64,000 nucleotides of DNA. It comes from Alphaproteobacteria bacterium. Lineage in GTDB: Bacteria > Pseudomonadota > Alphaproteobacteria > Rhizobiales > Devosiaceae. This document shows positions 7,909 through 17,038 of the stretch, piece by piece. A program made the position numbers and the translations under genes. How positions within the stretch are numbered: position 1 is the stretch's first letter; each line of letters starts with the position of its first letter. Where the stretch lies: positions 1-64,000 of the forward strand of contig JAHJQZ010000067.1 of NCBI GenBank assembly GCA_018818925.1. Direction: 5' to 3'. The notes beneath the pieces are model-generated. The model worked only from the letters and a program-made list of their open reading frames with translations. It had not been told where the DNA came from and searched no databases.

Positions 7909-8817
7909 CTACTTCGCCGGGAACTCCAGTCCCATTTCCTCGTAGTGCTCGGGCTTGTCGGTCCAGTTCTCGCGCACCTTGACGAACAGGAACAGGTGCA
8001 CCGGCACGCCGAACATCTCGGAAAGGTCCTTGCGGGCCTCCATGCCGATGGCCTTGATGGTCTGGCCACTCTTGCCGAGGATGATCTTCTTGTGGCTGGC
8101 GCGGGCGACATAGACCACCTGGTCGATGCGGAACGAGCCGTCCTTCTGGACCTGGAAGCGCTCGGTCTCGACCGTGGTGTTGTAGGGGATCTCGTCATGT
8201 ACCCGCATGAACAGCTTTTCGCGCGTCGCCTCGGCCGCCGTCAGCGCCTGGGTCAGGTCGGACAGCTGGTCCTCGGGGAAGTGCCAGGGGCCGGGCGGCG
8301 CCATGTCGTGACAGGTCTTGATGAAATCGGCGACGCCCTCGCCGCTCTGGGCGCAGACCATGAAAGTATGGGCGAAGTCCATGCGCTTGTTGAGCGCCTC
8401 GGTCAGCGCCAGCAGGTCCTGCGGCTGCTTGCGGTCGATCTTGTTGATGATGAGGATTTTCGGGCCGCGCAAATTCTCGAGGCCCTTGATGGCCGCTTCG
8501 TTGTCGGGGTTGAGGCCCCTGACCGCGTCGATGACCAGCGCCACGATGTCGGCGCCGGCGGCGGCGCTCCATGCCGCCTCGACCATGGCACGATCGAGCC
8601 GGCGGCTGGCGGTGAAGATGCCCGGCGTGTCGATGAAGATCAACTGGCTCGAGCCGGTGGTAACGACACCGCGAATCTGGGAGCGGGTCGTCTGCGCCTT
8701 GTGGGTGACGATCGACACCTTGGCGCCGACCAGGGTGTTTAAAAGCGTCGACTTGCCGGCATTGGGCGCGCCAACCAGCGCGACAAATCCGCAATGAGTG
8801 CTCGGGTCGTCGGTCAT
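7909..8817 (-). CDS. era: GTPase Era
   Basis: A 302-residue Era GTPase that binds 16S rRNA and assists 30S maturation. G1 is GAPNAGKST (16-24), G3 DTPG, G4 NKID. The C-terminal KH domain contains ASHKKIILGKSGQTIKAIG. The start codon overlaps the rnc stop (TGATG at 8815-8819), so rnc and era are translationally coupled, as is usual in this order. The length is that of the family. Confidence 0.97.
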   Translation of the reverse strand: MTDDPSTHCGFVALVGAPNAGKSTLLNTLVGAKVSIVTHKAQTTRSQIRGVVTTGSSQLIFIDTPGIFTASRRLDRAMVEAAWSAAAGADIVALVIDAVRGLNPDNEAAIKGLENLRGPKILIINKIDRKQPQDLLALTEALNKRMDFAHTFMVCAQSGEGVADFIKTCHDMAPPGPWHFPEDQLSDLTQALTAAEATREKLFMRVHDEIPYNTTVETERFQVQKDGSFRIDQVVYVARASHKKIILGKSGQTIKAIGMEARKDLSEMFGVPVHLFLFVKVRENWTDKPEHYEEMGLEFPAK

Positions 8818-9521
8818 CAGCCGCGCCTCCAGATGCTTTCACGCCGCAAGAAGGCCTCTGCGGCCTGGTGTTCGGCAAGCTTTTTCGATGGTCCTTCCGC
8901 CGTGGCCGCTTCGAATCCGGCGACGGAGACTGCGATTACGAATACCGGGGCGTGGTCGGGTCCGCTGCGCGTCACTTCGTCATAGGAGGGCGGTTCGAGC
9001 CCGCGCGCCTGGGCCCATTCCTGCAGGGCGGTCTTGGCATCGGCGCGCCGCGAGGTCGCCGGGTCCATGCGCGCCCCGAATTCGCGGGTGACGAAGCCCG
9101 CGGCCGCCTCCAGCCCTGCATCGAGATAGATGGCGCCGATCAGGGCCTCGGCGACGTCGGCGAGAATGGCGCTCTTGTCGGCGCCGCCGGTGCGCGCCTC
9201 GGCTTCCCCGAGGCGCACGAAGGCGCCGATATCGAGGTCGCGCGCCACCTCGGCGCAGGTCTCGCGCCGGACAAGGGCATTGAGGGCGCGGGACAGTTCG
9301 CCTTCATTGGCGTCGGGCATTTCGCGGTTGAGAAGGTCGGCAACGACCAGGCCAAGCACGCGATCGCCGAGAAATTCGAGGCGCTGATAGGACTGAGCGG
9401 TGCGCTTGGTGGGCGCGACGGCGCTCGAATGCGTCACCGCCTGAGCGAGCAGGTCCTGGGACCCGAAACGGTATCCAATCCGTTCCTCGAGCCCACTCAG
9501 CGGCTTGATGCGGCGACTCAT
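8817..9521 (-). CDS. rnc: Ribonuclease III
   Basis: A 234-residue RNase III that cuts double-stranded RNA, including rRNA precursors. The catalytic signature RLEFLGDRVLGL and the second acidic patch DVAEALIGAIYLDAG are present, followed by a C-terminal double-stranded RNA-binding domain (DAKTALQEWAQARG to KLAEHQAAEAFL). The ATG at 9521 is chosen: it overlaps the lepB stop as ATGA and gives the family length, while a Met at 9584 would add 21 atypical residues lying inside lepB. Confidence 0.96.
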   Translation of the reverse strand: MSRRIKPLSGLEERIGYRFGSQDLLAQAVTHSSAVAPTKRTAQSYQRLEFLGDRVLGLVVADLLNREMPDANEGELSRALNALVRRETCAEVARDLDIGAFVRLGEAEARTGGADKSAILADVAEALIGAIYLDAGLEAAAGFVTREFGARMDPATSRRADAKTALQEWAQARGLEPPSYDEVTRSGPDHAPVFVIAVSVAGFEAATAEGPSKKLAEHQAAEAFLRRESIWRRG

Positions 9522-10276
9522 GGGTAGACGGACTGGAACATCCGATCGAGGCGGAGATTGCCGGGCCAGCGCCAGATCTGCCATGGCGGAATGTCGTCGG
9601 TCATCGAGAAGAAGCGCGCCTCGGCCTTGCCGATCAGATTGGTGACGGGCACGAAGCCGACGACCGACAGCACCCGGCTGTCCTGGGAGCGGTCGCGATT
9701 GTCGCCCATCATGAAATAATGGCCCTCGGGCACGTTGTAGACGCCGGTATTGTCGAGCGGTCCGTTGTCGGCGATTTCCTGGATCTTGTGGGTGACCCCG
9801 TTGGGCAGCGTCTCCTCATAGACCGTTACCGGCACGACATGCCCGGTCGAATCCTTGTCCCGGTCCGGGCCGATCATCTCGCGCTTGACCGGGGTGCCGT
9901 TGATGTTGAGCACGCCCTCGATCATCTGGATCGAATCGCCGGGCAGGCCGATGACGCGCTTGACATATTCCTCGCCGGTCGGGGCGTTGTAGAACACGGC
10001 GATGTCGCCGCGCGCCGGCAGGCCGCCGAATACGCGCCCGGTCATCGGCACGATGCCGAAGGGGAAGGAATAGCGCCCGTAGCCCCAGGCGAACTTGGAC
10101 GCGAGGAAATAATCGCCGATCAGCATCGACTGCTGCATCGAGGCGGTCGGGATGGAAAAGGGCTGATAAATGAAGGTGCGAAAAACCAGGGCGATCAGCA
10201 ACGCCTCGACGACGACCACGATTGTCTCGCGCAGTTCGCCGCCCGCCGTTTTCTGTTTTGCGACCTTCTCAGCCAT
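9518..10276 (-). CDS. lepB: Signal peptidase I
   Basis: A 252-residue type I signal peptidase that removes signal peptides at the outer face of the inner membrane. One N-terminal membrane helix (ETIVVVVEALLIALVFRTF) precedes the catalytic Ser46 in IPTASM and Lys106 in YVKRVIGLPGD; the GDNRDRSQDSR box is near the end. The start at 10276 follows a purine-rich stretch and gives MAEKVAKQKT; an upstream Met would lengthen it by 20 residues with no family support. It heads the lepB-rnc-era run with a 4-base overlap to rnc. Confidence 0.95.
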   Translation of the reverse strand: MAEKVAKQKTAGGELRETIVVVVEALLIALVFRTFIYQPFSIPTASMQQSMLIGDYFLASKFAWGYGRYSFPFGIVPMTGRVFGGLPARGDIAVFYNAPTGEEYVKRVIGLPGDSIQMIEGVLNINGTPVKREMIGPDRDKDSTGHVVPVTVYEETLPNGVTHKIQEIADNGPLDNTGVYNVPEGHYFMMGDNRDRSQDSRVLSVVGFVPVTNLIGKAEARFFSMTDDIPPWQIWRWPGNLRLDRMFQSVYP

Positions 10277-10344
10277 GATGGATTTCCGCCTGTTCGGGAA
10301 CTGGTTGTGGTTACGCGCGCGCGCCGTACCGGTCAACCGCTAAG

Positions 10345-10432
10345 AGCGTGTCCGGGAGGTGAGCGGAACCGAAAACGATGTGGTAGATGGTTTTCCCGCG
10401 CAACGGCTGCCGGTTTCCGGTCCGAACACGCG
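10345..10432. repeat. Palindromic intergenic repeat, family C-like
   Basis: The lepB-acpS gap contains GAGCGTGTCC and, inverted, GGTCCGAACACGC, with GAAAACGA and GGTTTTCC between them. The layout (outer arm ending in a GCGTGTtc-type end, inner AAAAC/GTTTT) resembles the repeats at 6313-6414 and 31724-31779, though with lower identity. Confidence 0.5.
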
Positions 10433-10467
10433 ATCACTCAAAAAACCGGAAACATCCACAGTCGAAT

Positions 10468-10881
10468 TCAGGACTCCGCCTGTCCCACCGGCAGCGCCTC
10501 GATTATGACGATGGCCTGGGCCAGGCCGCCCTCGTCGGTCAGAGTGACGTGGATATGGGGTTCGTGGCCTTGCGGCACAAGTGCGGCCAGCCGCCTTGCG
10601 GCACCGCCGGTCAGCTTCATGGTCGGCTTGCCGGAGGGCAGGTTGACCACCCCCATGTCGCGCCAGAAGACGCCGTGCGACAGGCCGGTGCCGAGCGCCT
10701 TGGCACAGGCTTCCTTGGCCGAGAAGCGCTTGGCATAGGAGGCGGCGCGCTGGACGCGGCGGTCGGACTTCATGCGCTCGATATCGGTGAAGCAGCGCGA
10801 CAGGAAGCGCTCGCCGTGCCGGTCCAGCACCTTTTCGACGCGGGCGATGTCGCACAGGTCGTTGCCGAGGCCGATGATCAT
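10468..10881 (-). CDS. acpS: Holo-[acyl-carrier-protein] synthase
   Basis: A 137-residue AcpS-type phosphopantetheinyl transferase. It moves 4'-phosphopantetheine from CoA to Ser of acyl carrier protein, activating AcpP encoded at 53387-53626. Family marks are [18 protein letters not shown] at the start, with the metal-binding Asp, and [15 protein letters not shown] with the Mg-binding Glu, then GKPTMKLTG. The ATG at 10881 gives the classical MIIGLGND start. It lies upstream of lepB as in other rhizobia. Confidence 0.95.
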   Translation of the reverse strand: MIIGLGNDLCDIARVEKVLDRHGERFLSRCFTDIERMKSDRRVQRAASYAKRFSAKEACAKALGTGLSHGVFWRDMGVVNLPSGKPTMKLTGGAARRLAALVPQGHEPHIHVTLTDEGGLAQAIVIIEALPVGQAES

Positions 10882-10927
10882 GCTACTGACCCTTTCCGAG
10901 CCGAACACAGACTTCCAACGCCACCCC

Positions 10928-11031
10928 CGTCATTGCGAGCGCCCCATGGGCGCGCGGCAATCCAGAAGGCCAAGGGCACCTGCGCCTGCTGCCTTCTGGA
11001 TTGCCGCGTCGCTCCGCTCCTCGCAATGACG
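10928..11031. repeat. Palindromic intergenic repeat, family B (copy 1)
   Basis: Inverted arms CGTCATTGCGAG (10928-10939) and CTCGCAATGACG (11020-11031) enclose a second pair, GGCAATCCAGAAGGC (10956-10970) and GCCTTCTGGATTGCC (10991-11005). A second copy with the same outer arms lies at 57015-57118. It sits between pyrE and acpS, both on the minus strand. Confidence 0.9.
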
Positions 11032-11060
11032 ATGGGGTTGGGGCGAACGCATATCTGCCC

Positions 11061-11654
11061 TCACGACAACCCCCTGCTTCCCGGCTTGACCGGCGGGATG
11101 GCGGCGAGTTCGGGCGGCAATTGATCGGCGGGATAGGCCGGCACCTTGTATTCGGTCAAGGCGATCAGCGGCACGCCGATATCGGCTTCGCCACCCGAAC
11201 GGTCGACGAGACAGGCGGCGGCCACCACCTCGGCACCAAGGGCCTTTATGCAGGCGATGCATTCGCGGATGGAAAGCCCGGTCGAGACGATATCCTCGAC
11301 CACGACCACCTTCTCGCCCGGCGCAACCTTGAACCCGCGCCGCAAGGCGAAGACGCCGTCGACGCGTTCGGTGTAGATCGCCGGTTTTCCAAGATGCCGG
11401 GCCGTCTCGTAGCCGGGAATGATGCCGCCGATGGCCGGCGAAACCACCTGGGTAAAGTCGAGCCCGGCGGCGCGGATCTTTTCCGCCAGCGCCCGGCACA
11501 GGATTTCCGACTTGTCCGGCTGCGCGAACACCAGGGTCTTTTGCAGAAAGACCGGCGACCTGAGGCCCGAACTCAGGATGAAATGGCCTTCGAGAAGGGC
11601 GCCGCAGGAGCGGAAGATGTCGAGCACCTCGTTCTGGCTCATCTCGGAGGTCAT
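11061..11654 (-). CDS. pyrE: Orotate phosphoribosyltransferase
   Basis: A 197-residue PRPP-dependent transferase that converts orotate to orotidine monophosphate in pyrimidine synthesis. The PRPP-binding motif [13 protein letters not shown] is clear, and [12 protein letters not shown] near the N-terminus and [15 protein letters not shown] are typical of the family. Its start codon overlaps the rsh stop as ATGA (11651-11654), so expression is coupled to rsh. Confidence 0.95.
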   Translation of the reverse strand: MTSEMSQNEVLDIFRSCGALLEGHFILSSGLRSPVFLQKTLVFAQPDKSEILCRALAEKIRAAGLDFTQVVSPAIGGIIPGYETARHLGKPAIYTERVDGVFALRRGFKVAPGEKVVVVEDIVSTGLSIRECIACIKALGAEVVAAACLVDRSGGEADIGVPLIALTEYKVPAYPADQLPPELAAIPPVKPGSRGLS

Positions 11655-13933
11655 GGGCGGTTTTCCTCGCGTTCGGGCATGGCGAAATCGACGCGCGACA
11701 GGGCCGAGGCCTCGGAGATCGACGCCCGCCGGATTTCGCTGAGGCCGGGAATATCCTTGAGGGCGGCCAGCACTTCCGAGACATGGGGCAGGTCGCGCAC
11801 CTCGATGAGAAAGATCATGCGATGGTATTCGGGCGAGTCCATGCGCATGAACAGGTTGACCACATTGGCATCGAACCGGGCGATGGTGCCGGCTATGGCC
11901 GCCAGCGAGCCGGGCCTGTTGGGCGACAGCATGGAGATGGCGAGCGTGTAGGACGCCTCGTAATGGCTGCTCAAATCCCAGCGCACGTCGATCCAGGCGA
12001 CGTCGGACTGGTGCAGGCTGGTCAGCGCGTCCGAATGCACCGGATAGACGGTCAACACGCCGTCCGGGGTCAGGATGGCGATGATGCGGTCGCCCGGCAC
12101 GACGCCCTCGGGCGAAATCCTCACTTCGGTGTCGAAGCCGAGCTTGGCCAGCGCCTTGTGACCCTGCTCGCCGACGGTCTGGCCGCCGGGCACGCGGAAG
12201 CGGAAAAAGTCCGATTTCCTAAGGCCGAACCAGCCGTCGGCCGTGTCGGCGACGGGCAGGTTGATGTCGCGGCGCTTGCGGCGGCGCGGCACGCCCTTGA
12301 TCTTGGAGATTTCCTCGACCAGGGCGTCTGGATCCACCTTGTTTTCGCCGACGGCGGTGACGAAGTCCTTGCGCGATTCGTAGCCGAACCAGCCGACCAG
12401 CACCGCGAACTCGGCATCGTCCAGTCGCGTACCCTCGCCCTGCAGCACCGCCGACAGGATGTATTCGCCATGGGCATGGGCGCGCTTTTGCACCGACGCC
12501 CGGACGGCACGGCGGATGGCGGCCCTGGCCTTGCCGGTCGCGGCGATCGATTCCCAATTGGCCGGCGGCACATGATTGGCGTCGGTCATGATCTGCACCT
12601 CGTCGCCGGCGCGCAGCTGGGTGACGAGCGGCATGATGGTGCCGTTGATCTTGGCGCCGACGCAGGTGTCGCCGAGTTCGGTATGGACGGCATAGGCGAA
12701 ATCGATCGGCGTGGCGCCGCGCGGCAGGGCGATCAGGCGCCCGCGCGGGGTGAAGCAGAAGACCTGGTCCTGGAAGAGCTCGAGCTTGGTGTCCTCGAGG
12801 AAGTCCTCGGGCGCCGAGCCGGAGGTCAGCGTGTCGATGGTCGATCGGAGCCAGACATAGGCCTGGCTCTCCTGCTTGAGCCGCTCGATATTGTGTCTCA
12901 GGTCATCCTTGTAGAGCGCATGGGCGGCGATGCCGTATTCGGCGACCTGGTGCATGGTACGCGTGCGGATCTGCAACTCGACGCGCTGGCGCTCCGGGCC
13001 GACCACGGTGGTGTGGATCGAGCGGTAGTCGTTGTATTTGGGGACCGAGATATAGTCCTTGAACCGGCCCGGCACGATCTTGAAGGCGCGGTGGATGACG
13101 CCGAGGGTGCGGTAGCAGTCCTCCTCGGTCTCGACGATGACGCGGAAGCCGATGATGTCGGACAGCTGTTCGAGAGCGATGTGCTGGCGCTGGATCTTGG
13201 AAAAGATCGACCACGGCGACTTGAGCCGGCCGGACACCTCCGCCGGGATGCCGGCCTCGGCAATGCGCCGGCGCAGGTCGGCGGAAATCGACTGCACCAT
13301 CTCGGCATTGCGGGTGCGCATGGCGGCGAGGCGCGCTTCGAGGGCGGCGTATTTTTCCGGTTCCAGCGCCCGGAACGACAGATCCTCGAGCTCGGAACGG
13401 ATTTCCTGCATGCCCATGCGTCCGGCCAGCGGCGCGTAGATGTCCATGGTCTCGTGGGCGATGCGCTGACGCTTTTCGGGCGGCACGAAGTCGAGCGTGC
13501 GCATGTTGTGCAGCCGGTCGGCGAGCTTGACGATCAGCACCCGCACGTCCTCGGCGATGGCGAGCAGCAGTTTTCTCAGATTTTCGGCCTGGGCTTCTTC
13601 GCGCGAGGCGAGATTGAGCCGGTCGATCTTGGTCAGCCCATCGACGATGGCGCCGATTTCCGGGCCGAAGACCTGGTCGATCTCGGCGCGGGTGGCGTCG
13701 GTATCCTCGATTGTGTCGTGCAAGAGTCCGACCGCGACGGTGGCATCGTCGAGCTTCAGGCTGGTCAGGATGGCCGCCACTTCCAGCGGATGGGCGAAAT
13801 ACGGATCGCCCGAGGCGCGCTTCTGGCTGCCATGCTTTTGCATGGCATAGACATAGGCCTTGTTCAAAAGCGCTTCGTCGGCATCGGGGTTGTAGGCCAG
13901 GACGCGTTCGACGAGTTCGAACTGGCGCATCAT
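11651..13933 (-). CDS. rsh: Bifunctional (p)ppGpp synthetase/hydrolase
   Basis: A 760-residue RelA/SpoT homologue, the sole stringent-response enzyme in most alphaproteobacteria. Order of domains: HD hydrolase ([28 protein letters not shown] at 71-78), synthetase ([15 protein letters not shown] and [11 protein letters not shown]), TGS ([18 protein letters not shown]), and a C-terminal ACT domain ([20 protein letters not shown]). The intact HD motif supports hydrolase activity. The ATG at 13933 ([11 protein letters not shown]) is preferred; an earlier Met at 14038 adds 35 low-complexity residues. The neighbouring omega-subunit gene fits the stringent-response context. Confidence 0.95.
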   Translation of the reverse strand: MMRQFELVERVLAYNPDADEALLNKAYVYAMQKHGSQKRASGDPYFAHPLEVAAILTSLKLDDATVAVGLLHDTIEDTDATRAEIDQVFGPEIGAIVDGLTKIDRLNLASREEAQAENLRKLLLAIAEDVRVLIVKLADRLHNMRTLDFVPPEKRQRIAHETMDIYAPLAGRMGMQEIRSELEDLSFRALEPEKYAALEARLAAMRTRNAEMVQSISADLRRRIAEAGIPAEVSGRLKSPWSIFSKIQRQHIALEQLSDIIGFRVIVETEEDCYRTLGVIHRAFKIVPGRFKDYISVPKYNDYRSIHTTVVGPERQRVELQIRTRTMHQVAEYGIAAHALYKDDLRHNIERLKQESQAYVWLRSTIDTLTSGSAPEDFLEDTKLELFQDQVFCFTPRGRLIALPRGATPIDFAYAVHTELGDTCVGAKINGTIMPLVTQLRAGDEVQIMTDANHVPPANWESIAATGKARAAIRRAVRASVQKRAHAHGEYILSAVLQGEGTRLDDAEFAVLVGWFGYESRKDFVTAVGENKVDPDALVEEISKIKGVPRRRKRRDINLPVADTADGWFGLRKSDFFRFRVPGGQTVGEQGHKALAKLGFDTEVRISPEGVVPGDRIIAILTPDGVLTVYPVHSDALTSLHQSDVAWIDVRWDLSSHYEASYTLAISMLSPNRPGSLAAIAGTIARFDANVVNLFMRMDSPEYHRMIFLIEVRDLPHVSEVLAALKDIPGLSEIRRASISEASALSRVDFAMPEREENRP

Positions 13934-14098
13934 TGCGGGAGATGCCTCCCCGGCCTGCGTCTGAGCCCGCCGCTTTTCAAACTGAACCCCTGTTTGAACG
14001 GCCCGCCCCGCCGCGCGCCATTCTCTTTTTGCAAACAAACAGGGCGCCGAAGCGGATTCGGCGCCCGGAACGGTATTATAGGCTCAGCGGAGCCGGGA

Positions 14099-14470
14099 TC
14101 AATCGTCCCGGCGCTCAGGCGGCGCAAGGCTTTCGATGGCCCTGAGCAACTCGTCTTCGCTCATCGTGTCGAAGGTGACAGAATCGTCGTCGCCGGTGAT
14201 CTCGCCGACGATGGGCGCGGCGTGTTCCTCGGGTTCGTCCACCTCGACATATTTCTGCAGCGAGTGGATCAGGTCTTCCTTGAGGTCCTCGGGCGAAATC
14301 GTGCCGTCGCCGATTTCCCTCAGCGCAACGACGGGATTCTTGTCGTTGTCGCGGCCGACGGTGATCTGCGCTCCGGACGAAATCATCCGGGCCCGATGGG
14401 CGGCCAGCAGGACCAGATCGAAGCGATTGTCGACCTTTTCAATGCAGTCTTCGACAGTGACGCGCGCCAC
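14099..14470 (-). CDS. rpoZ: RNA polymerase omega subunit
   Basis: A 123-residue omega subunit that helps RNA polymerase assembly and contributes to ppGpp binding. The sequence [19 protein letters not shown] then [11 protein letters not shown] is diagnostic, followed by [10 protein letters not shown]. The start is a GTG at 14470, giving the standard [10 protein letters not shown]-terminus, with GGAG a few bases upstream; the open frame extends further upstream but has no family support. The acidic C-terminal tail is longer than in E. coli, as usual in rhizobia. Confidence 0.95.
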   Translation of the reverse strand: MARVTVEDCIEKVDNRFDLVLLAAHRARMISSGAQITVGRDNDKNPVVALREIGDGTISPEDLKEDLIHSLQKYVEVDEPEEHAAPIVGEITGDDDSVTFDTMSEDELLRAIESLAPPERRDD

Positions 14471-14812
14471 GGCAAACTCCGGACATTGACGGGAAGGAAC
14501 GCGCTCCTTACACCAGCACCGCCCGATTGACAAGCAGCGCGCCCGGTCGTGCGCGGCGCTTTGCCGCTGCAGCGGCGCGATGTGTGTGGACAACCGGCAG
14601 TATCCATAAAAAAAACTTGCTTTGCAGTCGGACTTTTGACCGCTAGATTGGCGACACGCATACCGACCAAAGCCGCCAAGAAGCTTGACGTCCGGTTCAA
14701 GCGTATTGATCTATGCCGCGTACGAATTAGGAAGGCAGAGGGGCTGGCTTCCCGTTTTCGGCAGATAAGCGCCGCCCCATGGGCGGCGCGCAGTGTTTGG
14801 AGTGGTAATTTG
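14471..14812. other. Intergenic region between divergent rpoZ and the NYN-domain gene
   Basis: This 342-base gap should carry promoters for both directions. I see an A-run (AAAAAAAA near 14609-14616), then a possible plus-strand promoter with TTGCAG (-35) and TAGATT (-10) 16 bases apart near 14625-14650. A GC-rich palindrome (GCGCCGCCCCATGGGCGGCGC) lies near 14770-14790, shortly before the NYN start. No small gene is convincing here. Confidence 0.4.
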
Positions 14813-15367
14813 ATGATTGATCCACGCGAGAAGGTGGCGCTTTTTATCGACGGCGCCAACCTCTATGCCGCGTCGAAGGCGCTCGGAATCGACATCGACT
14901 ATCGCCGCTTGCTTAACGAATTCCAGAGCAAGTCCTATCTGGTTCGAGCTTACTACTATACGGCGCTGATCGAAGACCAGGAATATTCTTCGATCCGGCC
15001 GCTGATCGACTGGCTCGACTACAACGGCTATCGCGTCGTTACCAAGCCGGCCAAGGAATTCACCGACTCCACCGGACGGCGCAAGATCAAGGGCAACATG
15101 GATATCGAACTGACGGTCGATGCCCTCGAGATGGCGCCCCATTTCGATCACATGTTCTTGTTCTCCGGCGACGGCGACTTCACCGCCCTGGTCGCCGCCA
15201 TGCAGCGACGCGGCAAGAAAGTCACCGTGGTTTCGACGCTGGCCAGTCAGACGCCGATGATTTCCGACGACCTCAGGCGCCAGGCCGACTATTTCGTCGA
15301 TGTCATCGACCTCGCCAAGAGCGTCGGTCGTGCGCCGATCGAGCGGGCCGAAGCTCCGACGAAATAG
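14813..15367 (+). CDS. NYN-domain (LabA/DUF88-like) putative ribonuclease
   Basis: A 184-residue protein of the NYN (PIN-like) nuclease fold. The acidic residues expected at the metal site are seen in FIDGANLY (Asp13), in NMDIELTVDAL and in FSGDGDFTAL. Proteins of this LabA/DUF88 group are thought to act as RNases, but the substrate is not known. The ATG at 14813 has GGAG 10 bases upstream. The gene runs divergently from rpoZ and 24 bases upstream of a uracil-DNA glycosylase gene on the same strand, so the two may be co-transcribed. Confidence 0.85.
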   Translation: MIDPREKVALFIDGANLYAASKALGIDIDYRRLLNEFQSKSYLVRAYYYTALIEDQEYSSIRPLIDWLDYNGYRVVTKPAKEFTDSTGRRKIKGNMDIELTVDALEMAPHFDHMFLFSGDGDFTALVAAMQRRGKKVTVVSTLASQTPMISDDLRRQADYFVDVIDLAKSVGRAPIERAEAPTK

Positions 15368-15391
15368 GGCGCGGGGCTCGACGGAACCGGG

Positions 15392-16030
15392 ATGACGCCG
15401 ATCGAACCAGGCCGCGACTGTGCGCTGTGCCCGCGGCTTGCGGCATTTCGCGCCGACAATCGTCGCGCCTATCCCGATTTCTTCAACGCGCCGGTGCCGG
15501 TGTGGGAAGGCAGAGAAACGCGGCTGGTGATCGTCGGGCTGGCGCCCGGCCTCAAAGGCGCCAACCGCACCGGGCGGCCGTTCACCGGCGACTATGCCGG
15601 CGACCTGCTCTACGCGACGTTGAAGAAAGCCGGCCTGGCCGAAGGCGTTTTCGCGGCGCGGGCCGATGACGGTCTGACCCTTAGCGGCGCCACCATCGTG
15701 AATGCCGTCAGGTGCGTGCCGCCGGAGAACAAGCCGGTCGGCGCCGAGATCGCCATGTGCCGGCAATTTCTCAAGCCGGTGATCGACCAGCACCACCAGG
15801 CGGTCTTCCTCGCCCTCGGTCGCATCGCCCACGATTCCTTCCTCAGCGCCGTCGGCGCCCGCCGCGCCGGTTTCCCCTTCGGCCACGGCGCCCGCCATGC
15901 CCTGGCCGGTGGCACCGTGCTCTACGACAGTTTCCACTGCTCGCGCTACAACACCAATACCGGCCGGCTGACGACGGAGATGTTCGAGGACGTGGTGCTG
16001 AGGGCGGCAGCAGAGGCAAAGAGGGCATAG
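15392..16030 (+). CDS. Family 5 (UDGb-type) uracil-DNA glycosylase
   Basis: A 212-residue iron-sulfur uracil-DNA glycosylase that removes uracil (and in family members other deaminated bases) from DNA. Four cysteines suited to a [4Fe-4S] cluster are at 10, 13, 108 and 123. Motif A is GLAPGLKGANRTGRPFTGD (49-67), the family 5 form rather than the GEAPG of family 4. The late motif is SFHCSRYNTNTGRLT, in which a Cys takes the place of the Pro usual after His in HPS. It follows the NYN gene by 24 bases. Confidence 0.9.
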   Translation: MTPIEPGRDCALCPRLAAFRADNRRAYPDFFNAPVPVWEGRETRLVIVGLAPGLKGANRTGRPFTGDYAGDLLYATLKKAGLAEGVFAARADDGLTLSGATIVNAVRCVPPENKPVGAEIAMCRQFLKPVIDQHHQAVFLALGRIAHDSFLSAVGARRAGFPFGHGARHALAGGTVLYDSFHCSRYNTNTGRLTTEMFEDVVLRAAAEAKRA

Positions 16031-16080
16031 CGCCGCTCCTCAGGTTTATACGTATCGACTCTTGCCGCGCGAGACCGAAC

Positions 16081-16101
16081 ACTCCCTGTTTTTCGGGGAG
16101 T
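16081..16101 (+). promoter_or_regulatory. Hairpin enclosing the ribosome-binding site of the lipoprotein gene
   Basis: ACTCCC (16081-16086) pairs with GGGAGT (16096-16101) around a TGTTTTTCG loop. The right arm contains the only good Shine-Dalgarno sequence (GGGGAG) for the ATG at 16106. It could hide the ribosome site, or act as a terminator for the upstream glycosylase gene. Confidence 0.5.
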
Positions 16102-16105
16102 TATC

Positions 16106-16474
16106 ATGTGGAAGATTGCTTTTGCCTGCGCCGTGTCGTGTATTGTTCTCACCTCTTGCGCCAAACCGCCCAAGGATATCTCGGCGAGCTATGTCGACCC
16201 AGCGGCGTATCGCAACATGAGCTGCGATCAGCTACAGGCCGAAGCCATTGTTCTGGCCAACCAGGCTCGTATGGCCGTCGGGCAGCAGCAGAGCAAGGCA
16301 GACATGGACGCCACAATGGTCGGTGTCGGCATTATCGTCGCTTGGCCGGCACTGCTGTTCACCAGCAGGGATACGACCGGAGAGGCCACGATCGCCAACC
16401 TGCGCGGACACATGAATGCCATTGAACTGGCGTCCTCGCAGAAGAGCTGTGGCTTCATCATCGAAAAGGTGTAG
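16106..16474 (+). CDS. Small putative lipoprotein, function unknown
   Basis: A 122-residue protein with a lipoprotein signal peptide: a hydrophobic stretch IAFACAVSCIVL ending in the lipobox LTSC with Cys18 as the lipidated residue. The mature part has YVDPAAYRNMSCDQLQAEA, a hydrophobic GVGIIVAWPALLF segment that could be a second membrane-associated helix, and a final KSCGFII. I recognise this as an uncharacterised lipoprotein type common in Hyphomicrobiales; I cannot assign a role. The following gene is on the opposite strand, so the gene is probably monocistronic. Confidence 0.75.
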   Translation: MWKIAFACAVSCIVLTSCAKPPKDISASYVDPAAYRNMSCDQLQAEAIVLANQARMAVGQQQSKADMDATMVGVGIIVAWPALLFTSRDTTGEATIANLRGHMNAIELASSQKSCGFIIEKV

Positions 16475-16491
16475 TGCGGAGCGAATGACGA

Positions 16492-16513
16492 CTTTTGGCT
16501 TGAGAGCCAAAAG
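16492..16513 (+). terminator. Hairpin between convergent lipoprotein gene and smpB
   Basis: CTTTTGGCT (16492-16500), loop TGAG, AGCCAAAAG (16505-16513): a perfect 9-bp stem between two convergent stop codons. There is no clear T-run on either side, so termination activity is uncertain. Confidence 0.5.
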
Positions 16514-16551
16514 GACGAAGCTCTATTCGCCACGCACCATTCGCTATTCGC

Positions 16552-17031
16552 CTAAAAACTCTTCAATATCCGCGCCTTCTCGCGCTGCCAGTCGCGTTCG
16601 CGGCTGGTCTCGCGCTTGTCGGCGGCATTCTTGCCCTTGGCCAGGCCGATGAGCAGCTTGGCCATGCCGCGCTCGTTGAAATAGAGCTTTAGGGGCACGA
16701 TGGTGTTGCCCTTGCGGGCGACGTCATTGCTCAGCCGCGCCAGTTCTTTCTTCGAGACCAGCAGTTTGCGCGGGCGTCGCTCCTCGTGATTGAAGCGGTT
16801 GGCCTTGAGATATTCCGGAATATGGGCGTTGATCAGCCAGAGTTCGCCCCTTTCGGGCGAGACATAGGCCTCGGCGATCTGGGCCTTGCCGGTCCTCAAC
16901 GACTTGACCTCGGTGCCGTGCAGCACGACGCCCGCCTCGAGCGTGTCGAGAATCTCATAGTCGAAACGGGCCCGGCGATTGTCCGCCACCAGGCCCGTAT
17001 TCACACCCGCTTTTTTGCTTGTGGCGGCCAT
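16552..17031 (-). CDS. smpB: SsrA-binding protein
   Basis: A 159-residue SmpB, the tmRNA partner in rescue of stalled ribosomes. Typical features are [32 protein letters not shown], the HIPEY motif and the basic C-terminal tail [18 protein letters not shown] that occupies the mRNA channel. The start is 7 bases after the dapA stop, an order (dapA-smpB) common in rhizobia. No tmRNA gene was recognised in this window. Confidence 0.96.
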   Translation of the reverse strand: MAATSKKAGVNTGLVADNRRARFDYEILDTLEAGVVLHGTEVKSLRTGKAQIAEAYVSPERGELWLINAHIPEYLKANRFNHEERRPRKLLVSKKELARLSNDVARKGNTIVPLKLYFNERGMAKLLIGLAKGKNAADKRETSRERDWQREKARILKSF

Positions 17032-17038
17032 TGCGCGC

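Noticed and set aside
11783-14530. A 915-codon open frame on the plus strand opposite rsh and rpoZ
   Set aside because: Same reason: antisense to a well-supported gene, with no recognisable domain or ribosome site.
16475-16551. tmRNA gene beside smpB
   Set aside because: The gap is 77 bases and holds only a hairpin; no tRNA-like ends or tag frame are visible.
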